From Gabonibacter massiliensis (lineage in GTDB: Bacteria > Bacteroidota > Bacteroidia > Bacteroidales > Marinifilaceae): a stretch of 64,000 nt of DNA. The stretch lies in the NCBI GenBank assembly GCA_001487125.1, contig LN913010.1, positions 1-64,000 of the forward strand. Reading direction: 5' to 3'. Below are positions 1 through 8,924 of the stretch, piece by piece (the stretch's first letter is position 1; each line of letters starts with the position of its first letter). Under the pieces are notes generated by a model. The model did not search any database, was not told the DNA's origin, and worked only from the letters and a program-made list of their open reading frames with translations. The position numbers and the translations under genes were made by a program.

Positions 1-35
1 AGCCGAGCGGTACTAATAACCCGATAGACTCTGTC
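1..35 (+). rRNA. 23S ribosomal RNA, 3' end (partial)
   Basis: The first bases read as the conserved 3' terminus of bacterial 23S rRNA (GAGCGGTACTAATAACC). A 5S gene follows about 100 bases downstream, as expected in an rRNA operon. Only the last few dozen bases are present, and the exact mature end near 35 is estimated by comparison with the remembered E. coli end. Confidence 0.85.
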
Positions 36-110
36 GGTTGTTTCATTTCTATGTTCGATGTCCCTCTCCATTCAACTAGCTTTAGGTTTGACGCTATAGA
101 CGTTGAATTT

Positions 111-135
111 TTTTAAAGGTATTTAAAGGTATTAA

Positions 136-140
<5 letters not shown>
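111..140 (+). repeat. three tandem 10-mers in the 23S-5S spacer
   Basis: Three consecutive 10-base units read TTTTAAAGGT, ATTTAAAGGT and ATTAAAAGGT. The last unit runs into the 5' end of the 5S gene, where GGTAT forms part of helix I. The repeat may be slippage of the 5S leader or may help rRNA processing. Both readings are inference. Confidence 0.6.
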
Positions 141-246
<106 letters not shown>

Positions 247-254
247 TAGGAAGA

Positions 255-281
255 AGCCACGAGAGATCGTGGCTTTTTTTA
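255..281 (+). terminator. rRNA operon terminator
   Basis: An 8-bp perfect stem (AGCCACGA / TCGTGGCT) with a GAGA tetraloop runs directly into a run of T. This is a textbook intrinsic terminator, placed nine bases after the 5S gene. Confidence 0.9.
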
Positions 282-285
282 TTTT

Positions 286-347
286 AAATTGTAGATTGTA
301 AATTAAAAACGGAATTCAATCTACAATTTAAAATCTACAATCTACAA
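286..347. repeat. AT-rich inverted repeat (ATTGTAGATTG family)
   Basis: The left arm at 286-298 (AAATTGTAGATTG) and the right arm at 318-330 (CAATCTACAATTT) are perfect complements around an AT-rich loop. A further direct copy, AAATCTACAATCTACAAT, follows at about 330-347. The same words recur at 17427, 35642, 36041 and 53150, so this is a dispersed family. With the 8-bp array that follows, it fills most of the gene-free stretch 282-553. Confidence 0.7.
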
Positions 348-352
348 TCGTC

Positions 353-404
353 AATCCTTTAATCTCCTAATCACGGAATCTCTCAATCCCTAAATCCTTT
401 AATC
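353..404. repeat. 8-bp-period AATC array
   Basis: AATC starts at 353, 361, 369, 377, 385, 393 and 401, seven units exactly 8 bp apart. The four bases between anchors vary (CTTT, TCCT, ACGG, TCTC, CCTA, CTTT). No ORF explains the spacing. Similar arrays occur at 7134, 17144, 28581, 31471, 34225 and 55166. Confidence 0.85.
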
Positions 405-483
405 TACCATCATCAATATTTCTAATATCAGATTTTTTCAATCTATACTTGTTATTATTTGGAATAAAATTCAATAGAATTTA

Positions 484-513
484 TTTGCAAATAACATATT
501 TTTTTTAACTTTA
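484..513 (+). promoter_or_regulatory. probable promoter of the FN3/propeller operon
   Basis: TTTG at 484-487 and TAACTTTA at 506-513 are separated by 18 bp. The second box matches the Bacteroidetes TAnnTTTG element in seven of eight positions. The predicted transcript start is near 520, about 34 bases before the ATG at 554. Confidence 0.45.
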
Positions 514-553
514 CAAGTGATATATTTATTATGAACTTATACACTTTAGGATT

Positions 554-937
554 ATGAAATCAAAAAAGTTAAAATTAATCTTGACCGTATGTATCGGTCT
601 AACCCTTACGATCGTTGCTACTGCCGCTGTGTATGTACTTAATCCGCCTTCGCCTCCTCGAGCGCTTCAGATTGATGATATAACGGAAACCAGCTGTATG
701 CTAAGCTTTTCTCCTCCTTCAAGTGATGGCGGATCACGTGTATTACGTTATATTATTGAAGTTAAGGATGCTCGTTGGGATTTCTCCTGGAGGCCTTACG
801 CTTCAACTCCATCGACTAAATATCTAATTACGGGTAGAAAGCCGGGATCTGTTATGAAGATTCGAGTTTTCGCTGAAAACGCAGTTGGACTGAGTGAGCC
901 ATCAAAAATAGTAGTAGAATTCCCAAAAGTAAACTAA
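554..937 (+). CDS. membrane-anchored fibronectin type III domain protein (copy A)
   Basis: The 127-residue product has a basic N-terminus and one hydrophobic segment at about residues 7-28, then a single fibronectin type III domain filling residues 31-125. FN3 hallmarks are visible: a Pro-rich entry (PPSPPRALQI), a Trp in the middle strands, and the C-terminal VFAENAVGLSEPS typical of titin-like FN3 modules. It is probably displayed on the periplasmic side or exported; no catalytic motif is present. It is first in a plus-strand operon and 61 bases upstream of the beta-propeller gene. A diverged second copy lies at 5449. A role as a binding or scaffold partner of the neighbouring propeller is inference from the repeated pairing. 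Confidence 0.75.
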   Translation: MKSKKLKLILTVCIGLTLTIVATAAVYVLNPPSPPRALQIDDITETSCMLSFSPPSSDGGSRVLRYIIEVKDARWDFSWRPYASTPSTKYLITGRKPGSVMKIRVFAENAVGLSEPSKIVVEFPKVN

Positions 938-998
938 AATCTTTTATTTATATTTCGGATAATCCCATGCAAGATAATCCGAAATTAAATTTATAATC

Positions 999-2183
999 AT
1001 GAAGAAGATGTATAGATTTTTATGGCTTTTGTTCGGCATTTTTATTTTCGATAGTCACCTTGCCGTTTGTTCTTCTCCCCCTACGCGTTTGGATATGAAA
1101 AGGGATTTCACGGTGGTTGAAAAAGTGGAACTGAAGCCTTTCAAAACATACGACGGTTTAAAAGCGTGGCATACCTGGATCATCGACGGCTCCCTGCTGT
1201 ATGTCATAGACCATGATCCCAAGTATGATTTGGGAACTTGTTATGATTTCGACACGGGAAAGAAGTTATCCGTGCTTGCAAAACACGGGAAAGCTCCATA
1301 CGAATTATCCGATTATATATCCTACAAGACCATTCACGTGACAAAAGATTTTATCGTGTTCGTGCCTGCTGAAACGATTGCAAAGACGGTTTCTCGTAAA
1401 GCCGTTTATACTCGAGAAAACGCGATAAAGGTTTTCGCCAAAAAAGATATGATCAACAATGTTCCCCTGAAAGACAGGAAAGTGATCATTCCCGCATTTC
1501 CGGACAGCGTTTGGGTAGAGCAGGCGACGATCCTCCCGAACGGGGCTATCGTGGCGATAATGCCTTCTCCTTTCTTTGACTTGCAAAAATTAGAAAAAGA
1601 TGCCCGAACGGGTATGGAGAAGAAAACCCTGATGGTTCTCGGTCAGAAAGGGGTAACCTATCACGAAACACTCCCGGGTGAGGGTTTCCCGGAATACGAG
1701 ATGTATTCGAAGCCGAATCCGTACATCTCGATGAAACAGGCTAACGCGAGAGGTCTTTTTAGAACGAGAGGCAACGATATGGCTGTTTTCGCCGTGGATG
1801 GTCAATTCATGTTGTACACGTTCGATTTCAACAGCGGGAAGGTCAAAAACGTGAAAAGGTACACGGATATTTTACCTTTGAATGGTGGAAATGAGGTAGG
1901 TAACGACATGGGATTGCGTGTCGTGTGCCTGGAAGTGACCGATAACCATATTTTCTGTCTGGTAAGCGGTTATTTTAGCGAGGCGGATAAACAATCGAAG
2001 ACCGACAGAAGTGCCGTATTCGTGTTTGACTGGAACCTGAAACCTATTAAGAAGTTTGAATTGCCAAAGCTAACCAAGGGGTACTACACGATTCCCATGG
2101 ATGGAAGCGCGGTTTACTTCAAACAAGTCGACAAGGAAAACGACAAAAACACGCTGTTGTATAAGGCCGATTTGAAAATATAA
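999..2183 (+). CDS. BF3164-like 6-bladed beta-propeller exported protein (copy A)
   Basis: The 394-residue product starts with a signal peptide (hydrophobic core at about residues 6-22). A Cys follows at LAVC, but the residue before it is Val, so a lipobox is doubtful. The rest has blade-like repeats and the family signatures TRGNDMAVFA, QFMLYTFDF and VFDWNLKPIKKFELP, which recall Bacteroidetes BF3164/TolB-like six-bladed propeller proteins. These are usually exported proteins of unknown ligand. It is 27 bases upstream of the permease gene. Its paralogue at 5874 keeps all three signatures in the same order, and both copies follow an FN3 gene, so the pair seems duplicated as a unit. Confidence 0.75.
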   Translation: MKKMYRFLWLLFGIFIFDSHLAVCSSPPTRLDMKRDFTVVEKVELKPFKTYDGLKAWHTWIIDGSLLYVIDHDPKYDLGTCYDFDTGKKLSVLAKHGKAPYELSDYISYKTIHVTKDFIVFVPAETIAKTVSRKAVYTRENAIKVFAKKDMINNVPLKDRKVIIPAFPDSVWVEQATILPNGAIVAIMPSPFFDLQKLEKDARTGMEKKTLMVLGQKGVTYHETLPGEGFPEYEMYSKPNPYISMKQANARGLFRTRGNDMAVFAVDGQFMLYTFDFNSGKVKNVKRYTDILPLNGGNEVGNDMGLRVVCLEVTDNHIFCLVSGYFSEADKQSKTDRSAVFVFDWNLKPIKKFELPKLTKGYYTIPMDGSAVYFKQVDKENDKNTLLYKADLKI

Positions 2184-2210
2184 CGACATATAGTCAAAAA
2201 TCATAAACTT

Positions 2211-5200
2211 TTGAAAACCGCATTAAAAACAATTGTCACTCACGAGAGCAAACTGGTGAGAAGAAACTGGTTATTCTACCTGTTTATTCTCGGGGTGTTC
2301 GGATTCATGGTCGGGTTCTTGATCCCCTGGAATGCCCGAAGCCTCCAGTGGTGGCAGGTGGTCCTCGCCTCGTCCCTCCCCGCGTACGGGTTTTATTTCT
2401 TGAACCTCTTTCAATCCATAGTGATCACTTTTTTAGTTTGTGACATCCAGCGCAAGCGGAAAAAAGCCGAAACGCGAGAAGTTCTTTTCACCAGACCCGT
2501 TGATAACGAGGAGGTATTCCTCGGGGAGGTATTAGGCATACTGATCCCGTTTCTCGCGGTCGATGTTATCTTCATGATTTCCTGCGGGATTATCCATGTC
2601 ATCATTCCCGATTCACCCGTGAATCCCGGGGTGTACCTGTTTTACCTGCTGGTGCGCGTGATTCCCGCGCTCGTTTTTATCACCGGGTTAGCGTCGCTCG
2701 TGAACCGCTTGACCAAACACCCCCTTGTCAGCTGGATGATCCTGGTTGGGGCGCTCTACTTCTCGTGCGCTTACCTGACAAAACCCCTGCACGGGATGCT
2801 GGATTTCCGGGGAAGTTCGCTCACGGACTCTTTTTCCACCCTCGTGGGGTTCATAGACCTCGACGAAACGTTGCTACACCGGGGTGCCTTCTTGCTACTG
2901 GGAATTTCCTTACTTTGCTTTGCCGCCCCTCTTGCTAAAAGATTACCCGGAAAACCCCGTCGAAAAATTTATTTCGCTGCGGCCGCTTCCCTCCTCCTCG
3001 TGCTTTCCGTGGGACTGGGGGGCATCTACTTGAACAAGTTCCAAAACCGGAAGGAGAACAGGAACGCGTACCGGGAAACTTTCGCCGGGTATAACAAGTA
3101 CCCCACCGTCCGCGTACTCACCCATGACATCGCGTGTCAGCCCGGGGGAGACCGCCTCACGGCAACAAGCCGGATGGAGATACAAAATCAACGGAAAGTG
3201 AAAATGGAGCGATTTTTACTCTTCCTGAACCCGGGTCTTCGGATCAATAAGGTGGAATCCAACGGGCAGAACATTCCCTGGCACCGGGAACATCAAGTCG
3301 TGGTCATTGAACGCCCCCTGGAGCCCGGCGAGCGTGCTGAGGTGACGATGGAATACGCGGGAGGCATCGACGAGGAGGTTTACCAGGTGAACCTCCCCGA
3401 CGAGGAGTTCTTTTCTCCCGTCAGTTACACCATGCACATCGAGAATTTGGGGAGGCGGTTGGGTTTCGTGTCGGGAGATTTCACGCTGCTGGTACCGGAA
3501 GTGATGTGGTACCCCATGGCCGTGCCCCCCGTGGGGTTGATGGCCTCCAGGGAGATGAATTTCACGCGTTACAGGCTACGGGTGAAGGAAGCGGGGAACA
3601 AGGTCGTTTTATCCCAGGGAAAAACCTCCAGGGAGGGGGAGTACGTCACGTTTGAGAACCTGCAAAACCTGACCGGGATAAGCTTGTGCATCGGTCAATT
3701 CGAAAAAAGAGCGGTTACTGTGGATTCCCTGACGGTGGAGCTTTACACCTACCCGGGAAACGACTTCTATATGAAAACCGTTGACGCGTATAAACCCCTG
3801 CGAAAAGGGGCGCCGGGACGGGAGCAAAGGATAGAGAGCATATTCCGTTCCTGTAAAGATATCATCGAAAAAGGCCAGGATTACCCCTATCCCTACAAGT
3901 ATTTGAAATTAATCGAGGCACCGGCCTCTTTCCTGCATTACAACGGGCATTCTCTGTATCGTGATAACGCCCAGCCGGAAATCCTGTTCTTTAATGAGCG
4001 ATGGCCTCAAGAGGTAGAAAAACCCGGGAGCGGTTGGGAAGAGTTGTTGTCAGACAAGTTGCCCTACGCCTTGAAACACACGGGTATCGACAAGGTTTTC
4101 TCGGGACACACCCGTAGCATGACATCCGACAAGTTCCGGGGGATGGATCTCCTGTACCGGCAAATGATGAACCCGCTATCGCAGAGGCTTACTGTAAAAC
4201 CATACATGTTCGAGCGGATCGAGAAAAACGGCCTGGAAGGATGTATCACGGGAGAGTACAGCCTGGAACAGGAGGTTGCCATTTCTTTAAAGGTTTCCCA
4301 CTTGTTGAGTTACTTGACGACGATAACCTCTTGGGACTCCTTGAGTCGGTTCATGGAAGAGTTTAACGCGCGAACCTGTTTCCAGGAAGTGAATTTCGAT
4401 TCGTTTATCGACGAGTTCGAACAATGTTTCGGGAAAAATATCCGGAATTACCTGGACGAGTGGTACATGAGCCGTGAAATACCCCGGTTGCACGTCAAGG
4501 ATCAATACAATAAAGTCACGGATCGATTAAAAATTATGGATTTTAAGGTGGGTAATATCAGCGAGACGGGTGGTATCGTCTCCGTCATCTCGTACGCGAC
4601 TGATGACCTTGGAAGAAACCGGATATATCGTTGGCGGAGTTACCCGGTCAACCCCGGGGAATACAAGCGAATCGTCGTTCATGAAGATCGAAGGTATGGA
4701 TTAATGCTCACGACAAATTTCTCGGGGAACCTGCCGGGAACTTTTTCATTTCAAAACGGGCAAACGATTAAATCCGGCACGATACCCGAAGAGGGGGTTA
4801 CCCCGCTGAAGCGGGACGAATTCTATCCCCCGGGAGAGATTATCGTGGATAATGAAGATGAAAATTTCCATCTGATCGACTCCCCGGAGAAGCGGATGCA
4901 ATTGGCGGATCTTATGAACCAAAAGAGAGGCGAGGGAGAATATAATTTGAGCTCTTGGAATACTAAAATAAACACGTGGGGTTCTCCTACTATTCCCATG
5001 TTGGTAAATAACTGTTACGGGAAATGTATACGTAGTCTCTATATCAAAAAAGCGGGTACCGGGAAGTTCAAGGCCGAATGGGTAGCGAACCTCCCGGAAG
5101 CGGGCAGATACGAGATCTTTATTCATCGACCTCATTTGCTGAGCCATACCCGCGAGAACGAGACATTTCTTGCCGACTACCCGGGGATGAGAAATTACTA

Positions 5201-5414
5201 CACGGTACACACTCCCGAGGGAGAAAAGGAGGTTGTCCTGGAGGTTGAAGAGGGAGATCCCGCCTGGGTATCGCTCGGTGTATTCAGCTTGCCAGCCGGG
5301 GTCTCCCGCGTGGTATTGGACGACCGGGGAGCTCCTCCCATCACGGCCAAGAACGGAGTAACGTATGTTCAGCTGGTGGTGGCTGACGCTGTCAAATGGG
5401 TGAAGCAAGAGTGA
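2211..5414 (+). CDS. ABC-2 type permease fused to inactive M1-like peptidase and golvesin-like domain
   Basis: The 1067-residue protein has three parts. Residues 1-270 form about six membrane helices resembling an ABC-2 permease half, ending with a helix near 255-273. Residues about 285-790 resemble the M1 aminopeptidase-like fold of Bacteroidetes permease/M1 fusions, but no HExxH zinc motif is present, so the domain looks catalytically dead. Residues about 920-1067 have the W-x-LP-x-aGrYE and ADAVKW pattern of golvesin/Xly-type carbohydrate-binding-like domains (lower certainty). The start is TTG at 2211; the frame is closed by a stop at 2181 and no ATG lies between. No ABC ATPase partner is seen in this operon. 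The gene is locally GC-rich (39 of 60 bases at 3301-3360, against 24 of 60 at 7501-7560). Confidence 0.7.
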   Translation: MKTALKTIVTHESKLVRRNWLFYLFILGVFGFMVGFLIPWNARSLQWWQVVLASSLPAYGFYFLNLFQSIVITFLVCDIQRKRKKAETREVLFTRPVDNEEVFLGEVLGILIPFLAVDVIFMISCGIIHVIIPDSPVNPGVYLFYLLVRVIPALVFITGLASLVNRLTKHPLVSWMILVGALYFSCAYLTKPLHGMLDFRGSSLTDSFSTLVGFIDLDETLLHRGAFLLLGISLLCFAAPLAKRLPGKPRRKIYFAAAASLLLVLSVGLGGIYLNKFQNRKENRNAYRETFAGYNKYPTVRVLTHDIACQPGGDRLTATSRMEIQNQRKVKMERFLLFLNPGLRINKVESNGQNIPWHREHQVVVIERPLEPGERAEVTMEYAGGIDEEVYQVNLPDEEFFSPVSYTMHIENLGRRLGFVSGDFTLLVPEVMWYPMAVPPVGLMASREMNFTRYRLRVKEAGNKVVLSQGKTSREGEYVTFENLQNLTGISLCIGQFEKRAVTVDSLTVELYTYPGNDFYMKTVDAYKPLRKGAPGREQRIESIFRSCKDIIEKGQDYPYPYKYLKLIEAPASFLHYNGHSLYRDNAQPEILFFNERWPQEVEKPGSGWEELLSDKLPYALKHTGIDKVFSGHTRSMTSDKFRGMDLLYRQMMNPLSQRLTVKPYMFERIEKNGLEGCITGEYSLEQEVAISLKVSHLLSYLTTITSWDSLSRFMEEFNARTCFQEVNFDSFIDEFEQCFGKNIRNYLDEWYMSREIPRLHVKDQYNKVTDRLKIMDFKVGNISETGGIVSVISYATDDLGRNRIYRWRSYPVNPGEYKRIVVHEDRRYGLMLTTNFSGNLPGTFSFQNGQTIKSGTIPEEGVTPLKRDEFYPPGEIIVDNEDENFHLIDSPEKRMQLADLMNQKRGEGEYNLSSWNTKINTWGSPTIPMLVNNCYGKCIRSLYIKKAGTGKFKAEWVANLPEAGRYEIFIHRPHLLSHTRENETFLADYPGMRNYYTVHTPEGEKEVVLEVEEGDPAWVSLGVFSLPAGVSRVVLDDRGAPPITAKNGVTYVQLVVADAVKWVKQE

Positions 5415-5448
5415 TGATAAAGAAAATGAATAGATAAAAAATAACGTT

Positions 5449-5829
5449 ATGAAGAGAAACAACATGAAATCATGGTTACTTACTTGCTTAGGCATGGTTT
5501 TCACGATCGTGACAATAGCCGGGGTAAGTGGAGTACTTAAAGCACCCCGGGGATCCGGTGTTCCGGAATATAGACGGACAGAAACGAGTATCAATATCAC
5601 GTTCAAACCTCTCCAGGGAGACGGCGAGGAACCCGTCTCCCACCGGTATGTCGAATCCCGGGGCCCTTGGAATCTGGCATGGAAGTTCAGGGGGATGACT
5701 TCGACGTCCGAATACGAGGTGACGGCGATAAGGAAAGGAGCTTTGGCTGAATATCGCGGAACCGCTTCCAATGCGGCCGGTATGAGCAAAAGGTCAACCG
5801 TGAGTACCAGTTTCATAAAAATTCAGTAG
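5449..5829 (+). CDS. diverged FN3-like membrane-anchored protein (copy B)
   Basis: The 126-residue product has one hydrophobic segment at about residues 8-28 and then a degenerate FN3-like domain. It aligns with the 554 gene product along its length: both have a TETS word near the first strand, a Trp pair in the middle (ARWDFSW / GPWNLAW), and a closing ASNAAGMS that matches AENAVGLS. Part of the proline-rich entry strand is lost. It sits 34 bases after the permease gene and 44 bases before the second propeller gene, which recreates the FN3-propeller order. Divergence is much stronger than between the two propellers. Confidence 0.6.
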   Translation: MKRNNMKSWLLTCLGMVFTIVTIAGVSGVLKAPRGSGVPEYRRTETSINITFKPLQGDGEEPVSHRYVESRGPWNLAWKFRGMTSTSEYEVTAIRKGALAEYRGTASNAAGMSKRSTVSTSFIKIQ

Positions 5830-5873
5830 ATTCATCAAGATTCAAGGTTCGTTGAATTTAACATCAAGTAATC

Positions 5874-7040
5874 ATGAGAAAAAAAAACATACAATCACTT
5901 TTAGTTCTTTTAATCGGCCTCTTCATGTTCAGTTGCGACAACGCTGAAAAGTTCCCGCTGTCGAGCATAGACACGGATTTTGTTGTTGTCGGGAAGCTGG
6001 ATTTTCAACGCTATAAAAATTTGACAGTCAAGCACGACAACTTTATGGATGACGTGATAACTACAAGCAATATTAACGTGATAGAAGACTCGGTGTTGTG
6101 GTTCGTCGAGCCCCTTGACCATGATGATTACGATGCTTGTATCTGTTATAACCTGAACACGGGGGAATCGTTGGCGTCGAGTGCGTCACCGGGGAGAGCA
6201 CCCTACCAGATGGAAGGATTAACGGGGTTCAAGATTGCGGGGGATTCCGTCTACTTTTATGAAGGCCGGAACACGGTCAAGACCTTTAACAAGCAAGAGA
6301 TTATTCGGGATGTTCCCATGGAGGAGAGGAAGTTCAGCGTAACGACTTTCCCGGATTCGGTTTGGGTATCCCGAATGACGAAATTGCCGAACGGCACGGT
6401 GATAGCTACCATTCGCCCGCCTTTTGAATTTGAAAAGAACAACGTGAACGGGATCAATAAAAACTCGGTGGTGGTTTGGGACCATCAAGCAATGAAGGGG
6501 TACCAGACCATCGACTACGCCAGTTTCGATGTCAAGAAAAGGAAGCGCACCGAGATCCCGGCGAACGACCTCATCAAGTGGACTTATGCGCAAGGCTTTA
6601 TCGAGACACGAGGTAACGACTTGGCCGTGATCGCCTCCAGCGACCAGTTCATGTTATACACGTTCGATGTGACCACGGGTAAAGTGGTGAACGAGAAGAG
6701 ATACACGCCGGTTCAATACTCTAATGAAGAGTTCTGTTTCTTATCAACCAACGACATGCGGCAGAGTATTTTAGCCATGGAAGCGAACGACTCGTACATC
6801 GTGTGCAAGGTGGGTGGTTATTTTAATGCAGAAGATAAAGAGTATGAAGTGTATAAAGAGGCCATTTTCGTGTTCGACTGGAACCTGAATCCGATCAAGC
6901 GTTTCGATTTGCCCGATTTAGGTCCCAAGGGGTACTTTTCGATATCGAATGATGCCCGCTCGGTGTATTTCAATGATTACGCGGCCGAAGAGGATGAGTT
7001 CTTTAAACTCACGCTGCATAAAGCGGATTTAGCGTTATGA
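5874..7040 (+). CDS. BF3164-like 6-bladed beta-propeller lipoprotein (copy B)
   Basis: The 388-residue product has a lipoprotein signal (MRKKNIQSLLVLLIGLFMFSC), so it is probably lipid-anchored at Cys21. The body has the same landmarks as the 999 product: ETRGNDLAVIA, QFMLYTFDV, a GGYF word, and IFVFDWNLNPIKRFDLP near the C-terminus. The substrate or partner is unknown. It ends the operon and is followed 10 bases later by a GC-rich terminator. The two propellers differ in anchoring, since copy A lacks a convincing lipobox. Confidence 0.75.
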   Translation: MRKKNIQSLLVLLIGLFMFSCDNAEKFPLSSIDTDFVVVGKLDFQRYKNLTVKHDNFMDDVITTSNINVIEDSVLWFVEPLDHDDYDACICYNLNTGESLASSASPGRAPYQMEGLTGFKIAGDSVYFYEGRNTVKTFNKQEIIRDVPMEERKFSVTTFPDSVWVSRMTKLPNGTVIATIRPPFEFEKNNVNGINKNSVVVWDHQAMKGYQTIDYASFDVKKRKRTEIPANDLIKWTYAQGFIETRGNDLAVIASSDQFMLYTFDVTTGKVVNEKRYTPVQYSNEEFCFLSTNDMRQSILAMEANDSYIVCKVGGYFNAEDKEYEVYKEAIFVFDWNLNPIKRFDLPDLGPKGYFSISNDARSVYFNDYAAEEDEFFKLTLHKADLAL

Positions 7041-7049
7041 TTTATCATT

Positions 7050-7080
7050 CGGGCGGCCATTGTCTGGCCGCCCGACTTTT
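7050..7080 (+). terminator. intrinsic terminator after the FN3/propeller operon
   Basis: A perfect 10-bp stem (CGGGCGGCCA / TGGCCGCCCG) with a five-base loop is followed by ACTTTTG. It lies right after the propeller B stop codon. Confidence 0.8.
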
Positions 7081-7133
7081 GAGAAACATCGTCTGTGCAA
7101 CAAAGCGTCGTGGCATGATTTGTCCATCTTTTT

Positions 7134-7186
7134 AATCCTCCGATCATTATATCATTCAATCCCAAAAATTCCTTAATCTTTTAATC
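7134..7186. repeat. 8-bp-period AATC array (imperfect)
   Basis: AATC or a one-mismatch form (GATC, TATC) starts at 7134, 7142, 7150 and 7158; after a one-base slip it continues with AATC at 7175 and 7183. The array lies between the terminator and the kinase promoter. Confidence 0.6.
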
Positions 7187-7197
7187 ATTAACCAACA

Positions 7198-7230
7198 TTT
7201 GTCATTTGTCATTTTTTTCTTTTATCTTTG
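7198..7230 (+). promoter_or_regulatory. promoter of the histidine kinase gene
   Basis: TTTG at 7198-7201 and TATCTTTG at 7223-7230 are separated by 21 bp, an exact match to the Bacteroidetes -33/-7 pattern. The ATG at 7238 begins only seven bases after the -7 box, so the transcript would be leaderless or nearly so. Confidence 0.65.
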
Positions 7231-7237
7231 ATTTCAA

Positions 7238-8770
7238 ATGAAGTTTAGGACCAACAATATTATTTTGATGGGCTTTGTTTTATTAGCCCTTTTCCTTGTG
7301 GCCATTTATTTGATCGGAGACAAGATAGGTTCCGTATGGAATCGGTTGAGTAATGATTTTGTTATGGATCAATGTCGTTATCGTTCGCAAACTATTGCTT
7401 ATGAATTTAAGAAGACGGAGCAATTGCAACGGGTAGTCCGGGAATTTTTTACTTCCAAAAAGTGGCAGGAGGAGGAGGAGTTGTTTTCTTCTTTGATGAT
7501 TATACCTCAATTGGACACGAAACTGAGCCGGATATGGTATTTTGTGGATGGAGAGAAAATATTGAATGTATTGGATAAAGATACGACCTCTTTTTATAAA
7601 TATAAATTGTCGGAAAGGAAGCAGTCGGAATTTAGAGAGATGATAGATACGCTCCAGAATGATCGTTATAGCGGGACCTATAATGATGCTGGAAAAATTT
7701 ATTGGACCACGGTAGATGTTATTAGGAATAAAAAATGGGGAGATGTGCTTTTAGGCTTTGATATCTCTTTACCGGATTTGCATACCTATTTTTCGGAGAT
7801 AACGGCCATATTCCGGAGTTATGTTTTTATCGTCAATGAAAAGGGTACTATTCTCTCTCATCCGGATGAACGTTTATTGGGGCAAAAGCTGATGGAGAAA
7901 GAAGAGTTGGATTCGATAAAGCAGGTATTGAAAGAAAAGAAGGAGTTGCGTATTTTGGCGAACTCTGCTTATTTGAAGGTTCCTGTGGTAAGGGTCTATT
8001 TTCCGTTGGAAGTAGGAAATGAACGCTGGATCATAGGAGTGAATGTTCCTCAATTTGTTTATAGCGAACAAACCGAAGAATTCCATCGTTATGCTATTAT
8101 TATCGCGTTGATTACTATTTTGATATTTACGGTGTTACTCTTCCTCGCGCAACATAAATGGCGAAAGGAGTATCGGTTGAGGCGTAAGGTGGAGCGGGAG
8201 TCTGTCGAGTTGAACTTGCAACAGTTGAAAAATCAGATCAATCCTCATTTTCTTTTTAATTCTTTAAATTCGTTGAGTGCTTTGATTGGAACCGATACGG
8301 TATTGGCCAAAGAATTTGTTTTGAAGTTATCAAAAGTATACCGTTACCTTTTGGAAAAAAGAAATGTCAGTTTGGCCACCGTCAGAGACGAATTGGAATT
8401 TACCCGTCAATACTACTTTTTACAGAAAATACGGTTTGGCGAGTCTTTGGAGTTGATATTCGATATCGATTCCGATGTATTCGACCTGAAGATCCCGACC
8501 ATGAGTCTGCAAACGTTGGTCGAGAATGCGATAAAACATAATCAGGTAACCGTACAAAAACCTCTCTGGATAAAAATATACGTGTTCGACGATTGTGTCG
8601 TCGTTGAAAATAATTACCAGCCTCGTACCGAATCTACGGTTGAATCGATAGGTGTAGGCTTGGAACGTATTCGAAAAATGTATGAATTTTACGGGCGTTC
8701 CGGCTTTGAATTCAGTAGTACAGGTGCTTATTTTATATGCAAATTGCCGTTGTTAAGCGTTGATTCATAA
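7238..8770 (+). CDS. LytS-type sensor histidine kinase
   Basis: The 510-residue protein has membrane helices at about residues 8-27 and 285-304, which enclose a large extracytoplasmic sensor region (28-284) of Cache-like character; the word IVNEKGTILSHPDERLLG near 198-215 is typical. The cytoplasmic part is a His_kinase (PF06580) module: NPHFLFNSL carries the phospho-accepting His337, and VENAIKHN (428-435) and GVGLERI (472-478) are the N and G boxes of the ATPase domain. Such kinases normally signal to LytTR response regulators, and one is encoded at 16393 after the intervening protease and SusCD genes. The kinase therefore probably controls this locus (inference). The promoter placement suggests a leaderless mRNA. 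Confidence 0.9.
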   Translation: MKFRTNNIILMGFVLLALFLVAIYLIGDKIGSVWNRLSNDFVMDQCRYRSQTIAYEFKKTEQLQRVVREFFTSKKWQEEEELFSSLMIIPQLDTKLSRIWYFVDGEKILNVLDKDTTSFYKYKLSERKQSEFREMIDTLQNDRYSGTYNDAGKIYWTTVDVIRNKKWGDVLLGFDISLPDLHTYFSEITAIFRSYVFIVNEKGTILSHPDERLLGQKLMEKEELDSIKQVLKEKKELRILANSAYLKVPVVRVYFPLEVGNERWIIGVNVPQFVYSEQTEEFHRYAIIIALITILIFTVLLFLAQHKWRKEYRLRRKVERESVELNLQQLKNQINPHFLFNSLNSLSALIGTDTVLAKEFVLKLSKVYRYLLEKRNVSLATVRDELEFTRQYYFLQKIRFGESLELIFDIDSDVFDLKIPTMSLQTLVENAIKHNQVTVQKPLWIKIYVFDDCVVVENNYQPRTESTVESIGVGLERIRKMYEFYGRSGFEFSSTGAYFICKLPLLSVDS

Positions 8771-8924
8771 GGAGAAACAATGAATTTTCGTTTCGTGGTA
8801 TTTTTTCTGTTATTCACTCCTTCATTTTAGGCATTCACTCCTTTTTTATTTCGTTTTTTTCAATAATAGGGTATTATTGTAAAAGATGAATAGGCTCATG
8901 ATAACTATTATAAAGACAAAAACT

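Noticed and set aside
4746-5816. A 356-codon open frame on the minus strand across the end of the permease gene and the FN3-B gene
   Set aside because: It is antisense to two genes with clear domain content and signal peptides, it has no family features, and its length follows from the GC-rich codon use of the sense gene.
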